A stretch of DNA of 64,000 nucleotides from Apricaphanius iberus (taxonomy: Eukaryota; Chordata; Actinopteri; Cyprinodontiformes; Aphaniidae): contig JAPXFQ010001354.1 in assembly GCA_028564705.1 (NCBI GenBank), forward strand, positions 41,624 through 105,623. Reading direction: 5' to 3'. Of this stretch, positions 52,681 to 63,345 are shown one piece after another (position 1 is the first letter of the stretch; every line of letters starts with the position of its first letter). A program made the translations under genes and the position numbers. Below the pieces are notes generated by a model. The model was not told where the DNA came from. It worked only from the letters and a program-made list of their open reading frames with translations, and made no database searches.

Positions 52681-54640
52681 GATCCAGCACATCTACCTGA
52701 TACTTTCTGTTTAATCTATTAAAGTTTAAATCCAGTAATCCAGCAAACGTTAATTCAAGTTCATACTGTACGTAAAAAATATAAAATAAGTTTTCCTTCT
52801 CTAATTATTTTATGTCCTTTACCTATTGTTTTACTGTTTTTATTTACATTCATTTGACATTATGTAATTGTTCAGAGTTAGCTTTATGAATATGACTGCA
52901 ATGACTGAAATCACACAATACGTTTTGACTACATATCTTCTACCAATGAACTCAGTATAAGCATGTCTACAATGTTTTATAATATTCTGCACTTAAAACC
53001 AAACTGTAAATACACAATATGAAGCTCTTTCTGGTGGCATTTAGATGCTAGCGCGGAGAGGCTATATCTGGTCCCGTAAATATACCAGTAGTTAAGAGGT
53101 CTGCTACAGCTTACCTTCAGATGTTCATCCTTCACTAAAACATGCTATATTACTGTTAAAGGATAAACTAATGGTCCCAAACAACCCATGTGTAGATGTC
53201 AATCTGTCTCCTCTCTGCCTGATATCCAATGGAAAATTAGCTGAATGACAGAGCTGATCTAAACTACTTATTTTAAAGACGTTTTAAATAGTAGGGCAAC
53301 TTGAGTGTAGATGTTTGATATGAGAATCAACCGTTTTTCCCTGGGCAACTTAATGATTCAGCATTTCATTTTTTTATTCTGATCTGAGAAAATCTGTGTG
53401 TAACCCAGTTGGTTGTGCTTCTTGCCAGAAACTTGTAAAATAGTCATTTGATCAAAAACTATAATTAAATCAAACTGTCTCAGTTAAATACATACTAAGG
53501 GGTAAAGAAGTGTATACTAATTTTGCAAAAACAAGAAACTACCAAACATTTTATTAAATAATATAATGAAAATGTGATGTATGCCTTGCTGTTCCCCCAA
53601 TCAAATTGTAAATGTTGGAATAGTTTACAAAGACAATTATTATTAAAGAATTCACTTTTATGCTAACAGTGTGGTGATATTCTTAGAGATTGAGAAAGGA
53701 AGAAACATAACATGGTTATGTTATTGTTAATAATTCTTAATTTTTTATACCCTCTACTCCATAACATGATTGCCAATTATAATTTTATAAAACAAGTGCA
53801 AATGAAACGTACATATCAACGTTGCAAAGGTTATGCTGCTCAAGTACTCAAATATCAAATATCTTGATTCAGCTCTTATTACTTTTGGAGGACAAAAGAA
53901 GAAACCAACATAGTTTGTTAATCCTGTTTATGTCATATGCTTCAGCAGGTCGATGTAGTCAGACTTTTGTGAAAAACATAAAATAATTACTCATCTTCAT
54001 TATCACATTTTGCTTTACTGAGTATATCAATTTGTGCTTCAATATCTGATTAAATAGTTAAAGACTAATGGTACAGCGACCAGGAACACACCAAATGTAT
54101 TTAAAAAAAATCGCAAATAAAATTGGTAAAATATATAAAATGTATAGCCTATTTTAAACAGTGCTGAATATTCCTAAAAAGTGAAATTAGACAGACTGAA
54201 ATAAAACAGTCTCCAGCTCATCAAGCTTGTCTGGACCCTCCTGCTCACATTAGCTAGCTGCAGCTAAACTACAGCTCATTAGCTAATTAACAAAATAAAA
54301 ACTGGCTGCATTTAACGCTTCACAATGCTGAAATTGTTTTAATTTCATCAACTTCCCAGAGAAAATGATTCTAAAACACTGAAAATGAGCTGCGTTCCGT
54401 GACGAGGGTGCTGCTGTTTGGAACTATTTGCAGCTGCATGTACCCCATGACTTCGAACTCTCATGGTTCTGGGCTTGCTGGCGACGGTGACCTGATTGTC
54501 AGACGTCATTGCTGTAGAAACCTGTGAATCAAACGGTCTGACCAATGGGGGAGGACCTGCCCACTGTGAAACGTGTGTGTTTAAATTGTTCAACCCAAAA
54601 AAAATAGACTTCAAACCTTTTTTCAGTTTGTTTAAAAGAT
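52681..54640. other. Unassigned AT-rich sequence
   Basis: No gene or repeat recognised over nearly 2 kb. The minus frame at 54348-54647 has no known domain. Confidence 0.45.
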
Positions 54641-54807
54641 AAATCACTTCAAATAATATTAATAAAAATGTTAAATTAAAAAAAAGTGTTTAAATGCCAT
54701 TTTTGGGGTTAAAATTCTTCTCGGAATTCTGATTTTAATATTTTTTTGAAATTAAAATATTTTTTTCAATTGAAAATATTTTTTGTTAGAAGCAATTTCT
54801 TTTTTGA

Positions 54808-55262
54808 TTGAATGATAAAGACACAAATGCCCTACCCATAATATGGTGCAAACACAAAAAAAGTAATTCAATCAAAGAAAACATTTTCAATAAATAAATA
54901 AAAAAACATGTTCAAATGCAATTTTTTGAGCCTCAAAAAATATTTTTTTTGGATTCAAAACCTTTTTCTATGATTGAAAAAGTTTATTTTGATCAGTGTT
55001 TTTTTTTCAGTTGAATTGTTTTTTTCTTCTTCTTTTAAACAACCTTGTTTTGATTGCATAATAAAGACACAAATATCCTACCTATAACATGACCCAAACA
55101 CTAAACAACAGCACTTCATTCAAAAAAGTTACTTCAAACAAAAAAAACTTCACTTCTATTAAAGAAAACATTTTCAATCAAAGAAAAACAATGTTCAAAT
55201 GCATTTTTTTGAGTCTCAGCTATATTTTTGCATTCAAACACTTTTCTTTGCTTGAACGTCCT
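54808..55262. repeat. Diverged direct duplication, period about 240 bp
   Basis: GATTGAATGATAAAGACACA...CAAACAC at 54808 and GATTGCATAATAAAGACACA...CAAACAC near 55050 start two similar units. Each continues through AAAGAAAACATTTTCAAT and GTTCAAATGCA. The whole area is rich in TTTGATTGAAAA-type words. Confidence 0.7.
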
Positions 55263-55344
55263 TTTTTTTGTTGAAGTGAACGTTTTTTGTTTGAAAATAT
55301 ATCTTTTTGATTGAAGAAACCTTTTGTTTTATTCAATAAAACAC

Positions 55345-56660
55345 AAATCTACCTCCAGGAGAGTACAGATCTGGTCTGGAGTCAGTTTTGTCCTGTCCTT
55401 TAAGGAATCATCTTGTTCCAGCCGTTTCTTAACTGCTTCAACGGCTTCGTTTGTGGGTATACATGTGTACAGTGAAGTGACATCAAAAGAGATGGTGGTT
55501 TCCCCTGGGGTCTGTTTGAGATGTTGAACTTTCTTTGCAAAGTCCACCGATTTCTGTACAGTATGTGATGTTGGGTCCTTCCAACCAGCGGGGCCGGGAT
55601 AGTGGTAAGATGTTTTGTGATGTTGTATTGGGCTGAGTTAATGCTGCTTATGATGGGTCTGAGTGGTGTTCCTTCCTTGTAAATCTTCGGAAGGCCATAT
55701 ATGCATGGGGTGGCTTCTCCTGGATAGAGTCTGTACTACTAACTGTGGTCGATTACTTTGTCCTTAAGCGGATACAAGAAGAGAATCACGGACCATCTAC
55801 AGAATCTGCTAGTCAGATCCGTCTTAAGATTCATAAGTGGTGCTGTCGTTCAAAAGGGTGGTGACTTTGTTGTGGTAATCTGTTGTATCCAGAATAACCG
55901 TACAACGTCCCTTGTCTGCAGGTAGAATTGTGATTTTCTGTACTGCTGTAACCTTGATCCTCAGTTCGTCAGCTTCCGTTCCCCTCAGGTTGTTGTTTCT
56001 TATAGCAGATTCTGTGGCAGTGATGAAGTCCACTATGGGAATGTGTTGTAGTGTAATAGAGAGATTGAGTCCTTTGGTCAGGACGTCCTTCTCTGTTTGC
56101 GTGAGTTCTGTTTGATAAGTTTTTCACCCACTGGTCCTGGTCATTCATCCGGTTAGTGTCCTCTGGTGGCAATCCAGTTACTTCCGGCGTTTTTGGCTGT
56201 AGTTTTTGGAATTTGAAGTTTTTGGAATTTTTAATTTTTTTGGAAACTTCTTATGCTGCGCTAGTTGTGCCATTTTGGTGAAGCTTGGAAACTTTCTAAC
56301 ACTGTCCTGGGGAGAAATTCTGAAAGCTTCTCTGTGATGTTGGAGATCCTGTGGGTAAGGGCTTCTATGGTGAAATGGGTCTTTCTTATCCGTTCATTTA
56401 GCAGCTGTTGTGCTTTTTTAAGAATCTCTTCCGCTCTGTGTCCTTTAATAATACTTCTAAGTCTCAAGCTTTTTGGAAGGAGACTTTGTTGTCGTCATAT
56501 CAGGTTGAAACGGAGGTGGTTTCTGTAGTCAGCCAGCTTCATTGAAGTCCTCTCATATTCTCTTACAATTCCAAGGGTGTCTTTTCCAGAGTGCAGGGCA
56601 ATATGCTGGTGAAAGTTCTCAGTCATCCAGGTCATGGTAATCCAAAGGGTTTAAGTGCAG
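55345..56660 (-). pseudogene. Penelope-like element, 5' RT part
   Basis: From 56660 down: ACCATGACCTGGATGACTGA (as in the PLE at 7553), RLRSIIKGHRAEEILKKAQQ, ILPADKGRCTVILDTTDYHN near 55920, PCIYGLPKIYKEGTPLRPII near 55690, and ISFDVTSLYTCIPTNEAVEA (first RT catalytic Asp) near 55470. It stops at LTPDQICTLLEV, 55345. The later RT blocks and endonuclease are absent. Multiple frameshifts. It is related to, but distinct from, the PLE at 7562, and its ribozyme-bearing repeat is not present. Confidence 0.8.
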
Positions 56661-56689
56661 GCAACCTGACTTTATTTTTTTTTGTATTC

Positions 56690-57050
56690 CCACCAAGCTG
56701 TCAAAGAGGAGCTGATACTGATACTTTTAAAACATTCATTTTGCTTTATATTTGAGATAATAAATGGTAGGTCTGAAAGTGTTTTCTTATTGCATATTCT
56801 CTGTTCAACATCTATCCAGGACTCATCGAGAAAGCTGTGTTTTAACCATCTATATATATATTGGAGCCTGTTGGCTAAGAAATAATAATGAAGGTAGGTC
56901 TAGACCTCCTTTATCTTTGGGCATCTGCAGTGTTTTCAAGCTGATATGTGGGGGTTTATCTTTCCAAAAAAATGTAGAGTCCAAATATCTAAACCAATCA
57001 GGTTTAGAAATAAATAATTGATTCAAGGCAACACCATCATTTTTATTGGA
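56690..57050 (-). pseudogene. L1/Tx1-like LINE ORF2 fragment
   Basis: The minus strand reads FFWKDKPPHISLKTLQMPKD then KGGLDLPSLL. After a frameshift come [20 protein letters not shown] and the AWWEYKK end. It covers the stretch after the RT domain and overlaps the part deleted from the plus copy near 48110. Confidence 0.8.
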
Positions 57051-57169
57051 CAGGGTGGCGGACACATGCCGCCGCCACCCTGGACCAAACACCGAGGTTC
57101 TTTGCTTGTGTTCAGTTTGTGAATGTGAATCATATGTGGATGTAAACATACTGTGTGATGACCAACAGA

Positions 57170-57640
57170 TCTGGGGTCTCATTTATAAACGTTGCGACAT
57201 AAAAAACGGGGCCTGAAACTGGTGGACGCCACTTTCAAAGCAAAAGTTGTGATTTATAAAAAACAGACTTGACGGAAAATGTGTGCACCTGTATGCAAAC
57301 TCTGACCCGTGCATACGGACATTTTGGAGACGGAGGGAATCAACGACGCAGTTGGTGAGGTGGTGAAAAGCAGCCAAACTGCATATTACACCTCTCACAC
57401 ATATAATTTCACCTCACACCAAACGTTAATTATGGATTCATGTTATTATAAACATTATATTATAAACAGCAATGATATCAATATTGTAGCTTTGCAGTGA
57501 GCTATAGCTCTTCTAAAAACATTTTTCAATATTAAAATAAATACATAAAATGTATCTCTAAACCTTAAACTCAGAGAAAAGGTATGTATGCCAATTAATA
57601 AATTGAATCATCTGTACAATAAATCATTGATTGGCACGTT
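57170..57640 (+). mobile_element. Harbinger 5' end and leader
   Basis: GGGGTCTCATTTATAAACGT then TGCG resembles the terminal repeat of a fish Harbinger family. A matching right terminus was not found by 61.7 kb, and no TWA duplication is visible here. The rest to 57720 is leader sequence. Confidence 0.45.
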
Positions 57641-57720
57641 CACTATGCCAACGGAGGAAGCAATCATTCTTATTGCCGCCAATAGAAATACCCCAACTAC
57701 TTTCAAGCGTAATATTTGAG

Positions 57721-58917
57721 ATGGATGCACTGGCGTTGCTAGAAGATTTTGCAAATGGAAGGATTAGGAGAGAACGCGTGTTCAGGGATCATGCGGACCT
57801 CCTTGCCCATGATAATGTCTGGCTAATAAGCAGATTCAGATTCCCTAGAGCTGTTCTCTTGGATCTCTGTGCTGAATTGGGCCCGGTTTTGGAAAGACCG
57901 TCAAGGCGGAACCGTGCTATTCCGGTCCAGCTGCAGGTGCTCACCACTCTGGGGTTTCTTGCAACTGGTTGTTATCAGCGGGAATTAGCCGACAGGTATG
58001 TGTCTGAGTGACATGATTCTTACTATTCTGCCCAAAGTCCCTTTTTGGAAATAATGCCTTCAAATATGTTATATTTATTTACTAGGTCTGGGATATCACA
58101 GCCGTCCCTGATCGCAACAATGCCTGCAGTCTTGGATGGGATCATTAAGATGAGCAGGCGATACATCACGTTTCCATATACTGTGGGGTCGAAATTAAGA
58201 TGCAATTTGCAGCAGTGTCCGGTTTCCCAAACATAATCGGCGCAATTGACTGCACCCATATTACTACAAGGGCCCCGTCCGAGGATGAATTTGTTTTCGT
58301 CAATCGGAAACATATACACAGTATTAATGTGCAAATCATATGTGATTCACACATGCTGATCACTAATATGGTGGCACGATGGCCTGGGTCAACACACGAC
58401 TCCTTTATCTTGACACAAAACAGTGTAGGGAACAGACTGCAGGCAGGCACAGTGCGTGATGGCTGGCTGCTCGGTAAGTCCTCACCATTATTAGAAATAC
58501 TGGTTGTTGACGCCTGAATTAAACATGTTATCACTTGCAGGTGATAGTGGCTACCCTCTCAGGAGCTGGCTTCTGACCCCGTTCCCAGACCCACAGACAG
58601 CAGAGGAAATGCGCTACAACTCCAGTCACACGTGTGCGTGCTATGTCGTGGAGCGTGCCATAGGCCTGTTAAAATGTAGGTGGCGGTCATTGAATGCCTC
58701 GGGGGGCAGACTATTATACCACTCTACAAAGGTCTGCAAGATCATGAGGGCATGTGGAATTCTTCATAACATGGCACCTACAATTGGAATTCCCCTCCCT
58801 CCTGGCCTACCCCCTTCCCAGCATGAGAACCCCGACCCACAGCCGCCTCCTCCTCGACAGGAAGCCTTCACCCAGGGATCAAGGATCCGCCAGGATGTAA
58901 TGCGGCGTTTGAGATAA
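57721..58917 (+). pseudogene. PIF/Harbinger (HARBI1-like) transposase, three exons, one frameshift
   Basis: Nuclease that excises and inserts Harbinger elements. Exon 1 is 57721-57995 (MDALALLEDFANGRIRRERV, QVLTTLGFLATGCYQRELAD). Intron 57996-58085 has GTATGT/ACTAG. Exon 2 is 58086-58473 (SGISQPSLIATMPAVLDGII, then IIGAIDCTHITTRAPSEDEF with the first Asp, and ARWPGSTHDSFILTQ). Intron 58474-58540 has GTAAGT/TTGCAG. Exon 3 is 58541-58917, with the second Asp in GDSGYPL and Glu in CYVVERAIGLLKCRW, ending RRLR, stop. Length is about 345 residues, usual for the family. One indel near 58190 (before EIKMQFAAVSGF) is the only clear defect, so decay is recent. The ATG is chosen by family fit. A partner gene converges from 61.5 kb. 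Confidence 0.85.
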
Positions 58918-58961
58918 CAACAACGTTCATTTATTAAAATTTTTTTTTAATCATTTAAGGT

Positions 58962-59100
58962 CAGGGGCGCTGCTAAGAATTTTGGGCCCCATGACAAGAA
59001 TCGAGGCAGGGCCCCCAATACAGCTGAGATTTTTTTCATATTAATTTACATAAAATCATGCACTTTATGGTATTTTACTATCATTCTCATATATTTAAGT
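58962..59100 (+). mobile_element. hAT terminus fragment
   Basis: CAGGGGCGCTGCTAAGAATT then TTGGGCCCCATGAC is a familiar fish hAT end, here without a visible partner. It lies between the two Harbinger genes. Confidence 0.45.
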
Positions 59101-59219
59101 CAATCAGACTTTATGTGAATCATATATAACTGCTTCTGTACTGCTAGACCACCTTAAATTCATTATTTTTTGCTTGCACTAGCAATGTAAGTGGATTACA
59201 AATTATTTACTCTTATTTT

Positions 59220-60200
59220 TGCAAATTGTTTGAAAAGTGGTATTGGACAGATGGTAAAACACAATCAGAATTTATAAAGGATATGTCTATACATAATAAA
59301 GTCAGATTAGTCCTTGATATAGTAGATTATAATTATTTGATTGAAGATAAGGCTTTCATTTTAATTTTTGGATCTTTACATAGCATTTGATTTTGTTGAA
59401 CCTACATGTATTATAAAAACGTCAGAATATTTTAGATTGAGTACAGAGTTTATTAAAGCGATACATATAATGTATAAGGATATTAATAGCTTGGTTTCTC
59501 TCCCCCAAGGAACACCTAAAGGATTCATTATCAAACGTGGAATCCGGCAGGGCTGTCCCTTTTCTCTCTAATTGCTTATTTTAGCTGCTGAGTTATTAGC
59601 TATATCTCTAAAAAAAAACTGTCCAGATTCCTTTGGTAATAATAACAAAATTTGAAGATTTTCTAAAGCTTTGGGATTCTATTTACATTTTAAAAATTTG
59701 AGCGTATGTCAATACATGATATGGAGCAAACTTACTTATATGGGATTCCAGTTAAAATGAGGTAAAATCTTTGTAAATGATTATAACTAAAGATACTAAA
59801 ACCGGAGAAGACTTAAATATTTTACTTGTAATAACAAAGTAAATCTATACTCAACTCCTAGTTTCAGGCAACTCCTTGCAGGCAGAAACTCTGATAGAAA
59901 TCCTCTGCCAGCTACTGAACAACTTACTTTAAGCTGTTTGGGAGGTTTCAGTGAATCTCTTGAAGATTATGTGGAATAGTCTTACTACACTTTCCCCTAT
60001 GTTGTCAAATACAGTATGATCCATCTCTACCAACCACCCTTCACAGAATACTTTCATTTTATCTGATCCAGAATGTTTGCAAACTCAATTTAAACAGCGC
60101 AAAATCCTTTGTAAAAATGATCATATTATTATTCACATGATAAATATTCAAAATAGTTTTATTAAAATTCATAGTTTTAGGAAAAGTCAGGGACCAACAA
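59220..60200 (+). pseudogene. L1/Tx1-like LINE RT fragment
   Basis: RLVLDIVDYNYLIEDKAFIL, then FLDLYIAFDFVEP (first RT catalytic Asp, near 59367) after a frameshift, FRLSTEFIKAIHIMYKDINS, and motif B GFIIKRGIRQGCPFS ending in a stop near 59570 (LLILAAELLAISLKKNC beyond it). Later sequence is AT-rich and decayed. It belongs to the L1 clade but to a different family from the 47-kb copy. It was inserted between the two Harbinger genes. Confidence 0.7.
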
Positions 60201-60929
60201 GGCTTCATTACTTAATTTGATAAAGTTATTTAATATGCATATTTCAAAAGTTTCAAAATGACTGCCTTGGACATTCTAATGTTTAAGTGTATTTGACTGT
60301 TCAGAATCATCAAGATTCATTTTGAAGAGGCAAGGTCAACTGACTGTCAATATATCTCATCTTATGTTTGACTGCATTTATAAGTTAACAGAGAAAAAAA
60401 GGGGGGTTCTTGAGCTAACGTGGAGAAATTTGAGCAAAGCTACTGTATCACATCACCATGAGTTAGCATTAATTTAAGTCCAAAAACATCACTTTAACTG
60501 AATAATGCGCACTTTAATGCAGTGGTAACTCACTACGAAATGTGCTGAAACCACATTGTGAACCAAAACGCATGAAAAACCCTAAATACAGTGGTTTTAT
60601 ACTCTTTGCATCTCGACATAGGGGCTGCTGGCTATCAGCAAGACCGAGCCGACAGCCGAAGCAGATGTGGGAATCTCTATGGGGCGCTTCTGAACAAGTT
60701 TACAAGTACAGTCAAAAGAACAAAACATCAAACTGACAGCGGGTCAGTTGGTAAACCATCAAACAATTTTCCTGGCACTGTATCGCATCATCATGCCCAA
60801 ATAACTCAGGAGCAAGCATTTATTACTTACCAATCCAGTAGCAATGTGGCTAGTTCAGCATCCATACATCCTCCTGTATCTCACAGAGAGGCTGGCGGCG
60901 CCCGTGCACAGCACACTCTTTATTTCCTT
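60201..60929. other. Unassigned sequence inside the Harbinger element
   Basis: Open plus-strand frames from 60542 onward overlap the antisense of the accessory gene and carry no known domain. Confidence 0.4.
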
Positions 60930-61546
60930 TCACTCGTTTGTCACAGAATTGATGGCGCTGATGGTGTCTCTCTGTGTCTGCATCACAGGTTCTGTCAGAA
61001 CCCGACCACTGCTGGATGCACCACGGGCACCGGCAGCACTGGTGCTGGGGGCAGCCGGACGCTGGGTAACCTCATCTTCCTCAGCCTCCTCATCCTCGCC
61101 ACCTACCAACTGTGGAAGAGCTGAAAAGACAGTTCAAATTTGTTAACGTAGCCATGTAATAAAATATATAAAAAAGATGCTTAACCGGGTTCATCTGTCG
61201 TTTCTGCCAGGTCGTTGTAGCCATCCTTCTCTGACACAATACTGTACACGCTTTATGTTCCCATGATACTTGCCATCTTCCTGTCAAGTGGTGTCAGCTC
61301 GGGTGTACACGTACCCTCCAGTAGCAGACCCACTCTGGCGGTGGGAAGCAAGTTTTTTTTTTTGCCTCGACTTTGAGGTCCGACCACTTTTTTAAAATTT
61401 CGGGTACCGTCCTGTCAGTTGCACTGACAGTCTACACATGCTGCCACTCACAGTTCTTCCTTTTATTTGTGACACCACTGCTGTGTCCACCAAGTAAAAT
61501 GTCTCTTCTAACGTCCACTTCACCCATCCCCAGATAGCAGAAGATG
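60930..61546 (-). pseudogene. Harbinger accessory NAIF1/Myb-SANT-like protein, two exons
   Basis: Exon 1 (about 61546-61186, minus strand) shows VDVRRDILLGGHSSGVTNKR, then KNCEWQHV, RTVPEILKKWSDLKVEAKKK, and after small shifts TPELTPLDRKMASI and SEKDGYNDLAETTDEPG. This is the Myb/SANT-like domain and linker of NAIF1-type proteins. Intron 61185-61121 has GTTAAG/TTTTCAG. Exon 2 (61120-60930) is open: LPQLVGGEDEEAEEDEVTQR then LTEPVMQTQRDTISAINSVT, ending NE, stop. The N terminus is cut off where another repeat starts near 61550. There is one stop and two or three indels in exon 1. It converges on the transposase, the usual two-gene arrangement; it would bind terminal repeats and help import the transposase. 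Confidence 0.8.
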
Positions 61547-61549
61547 TTA

Positions 61550-61740
61550 TTTCAACATGGAATTTAGGTTGAAATGGTTGATTGATGGTTATTTTGGAAA
61601 ATGTGTTGGTGAATCAGCCAATGAAGAATTGAAAGTTGAAAAAATGTCATTGAATCAACATTGAATTATGGTGAGACTTAAAGGTTGAGTTGCAAACATT
61701 AGATCAATGTTGAATCAATATTGTCAGATTAGGCGGGATG
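61550..61740. mobile_element. Dispersed repeat rich in TTGAAT/AATCAA words
   Basis: AGATGTTATTTCAACATGGA then GGTTGAAATGG, GAATCAACATTGAA and ATCAATGTTGAATCAATATT resemble a common fish non-autonomous repeat. It cuts off the 5' end of the accessory gene. Confidence 0.45.
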
Positions 61741-63150
61741 CACGAGGAGTGGCTGTTACTGTTAGGTGATACCATTAAGATAAGGGGTTTCATATATTTT
61801 TTATTATATTTTTAAATAAACAATAATTGTACAATTGGTTGTGATTGTTTTTTAAACATGTATATAAGTTTATGTGTGTAACATTTAAGAAAACAAATGA
61901 AAAACAAGTAAGAAACAAACAAAAAACCACATCTATAATTTGTTTGGAACAGTCCAAATCAGTCTGTAGCTGCTACGGGATCTGCAGTAAATTAGTCAAG
62001 GCCATCAGTGGACTCCTGCTGTGGTAAGTTTTTACTGAATTTCTGAATTTTACTGAGTTCCTTTTTTTAAATAAATAAACATGTAAATTGTTTGAGCACT
62101 TATTCGATGAATGGAAACCTTATCACTAAGGGAATGAATGTGATTGATTCATGTGAATATAGCTAGCTAGCTAGCAGGTAACGCTAGCTCCAATTTAAAC
62201 AGTTGTAGTGACAACAAGGCCGACCATATTGTTGCAAAAGTGTAAGTAGAGTGTGTCACTCGAAAGGAGGGAATAATTCCAAACAGAAAACGAAGTGGTA
62301 ACGCGTTTTGTCCTGTTACCGCGATATCATAATGAAGAAAGCAAGCGGGAAACTGGCTAAGCGGCAAAGCGGGAAGTACTTTAGCGGCTAAGCTAAATAG
62401 CAAGTGTGCTGCTTATTTAATATGCGTCATATAAATAATTGACGCTTAGCCAAGTGGGGTTGACCAAATATGTCCCGCTTTTCCATGACTTTTGACGTTT
62501 CCCGCTTACTGGGACGCTGTCACACTTTGTTATTCATAGTCTCCAGTTTAAAGCGATTGTGTAATGAAAGCAGTGAGGTTTGTCATAATCACACAGCCCG
62601 CTCGGCTGATTTGATTGACACAAATGCCGTTCAAGATAGGAGGCGGGACTTTATTGCTGGTCCAGGCTTCACAACTACCTCCACGGTCAATGTGAAAAAC
62701 TTGCATGCAATGTTTGCTGGCCGATGAACTGTCTAATTGTTTCCCTCATCCCTAGTGACACGTCGGCTCTGTTTAATGACTGAAAAGCCGCAACAAGTAA
62801 ATATTTATGACATTTCTGAGCCGTCATTAAAGGCATCTTGTTAACGACTGGGGACATGTTGAACAGCACGGTTCTTCCAGAGGCAGCAAAAAGCTCAAAA
62901 CATTGTAGTTTTCCTCCCAGACAAACCATAGTAGAGTAAAGCTTTTGTATCCATATAATGTTAGCTAAATGATGACTTATTAATACATGTCATGTCATCT
63001 TAAGCTATTTGACAAAAGAATGTTACCATGTTACATTCCTTGCAAATAAGTTTGTACTAGGAATAAACACAATCATCTTTAATTTCTGTGCAGAACTTGT
63101 GCTCATTATTGATTTCCATATATTTAACATATTGCTACAAAAGAGCAGAG
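61741..63150. other. Unassigned sequence
   Basis: Contains a short (GCTA)n run at 62162-62175 and no gene that I can support. The plus frame 62470-62727 has no recognised domain. Confidence 0.45.
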
Positions 63151-63345
63151 ACAGGTAGAAGGCCATGTTTCAGGGCAGAGGTTGAGGCTGCAGCTCTGTT
63201 CTCCGGTGTGTGTGTGTGTGTCTGTGTATATATATATATCAGGGTGATGTGGCTTTAGTGCCATCGCCTGCTCTATCTCTGTCTGCAGGCTCTCCATGAC
63301 CCAGCCTGGTCTCTGCCTTGAAACATGGCCTTCTCCCTGTGGTAC
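63151..63345. repeat. Imperfect inverted repeat with (GT)n(TA)n in the loop
   Basis: GAAGGCCATGTTTCAGGGCA GAG at about 63159-63181 pairs with the reverse complement GAAGGCCATGTTTCAAGGCA GAG from 63334 down. Arms extend a little further with mismatches. The loop of about 130 bp holds a microsatellite at about 63208-63238. Confidence 0.75.

Noticed and set aside
57721..58917. Domesticated HARBI1 host gene
   Set aside because: Host HARBI1 would lack a frameshift in the core and a convergent NAIF1-like partner relic. The setting and decay point to a transposon.
60591..61146. Plus-strand frames of 177 and 100 codons
   Set aside because: Antisense of the Harbinger accessory gene exons, with no domain of their own.
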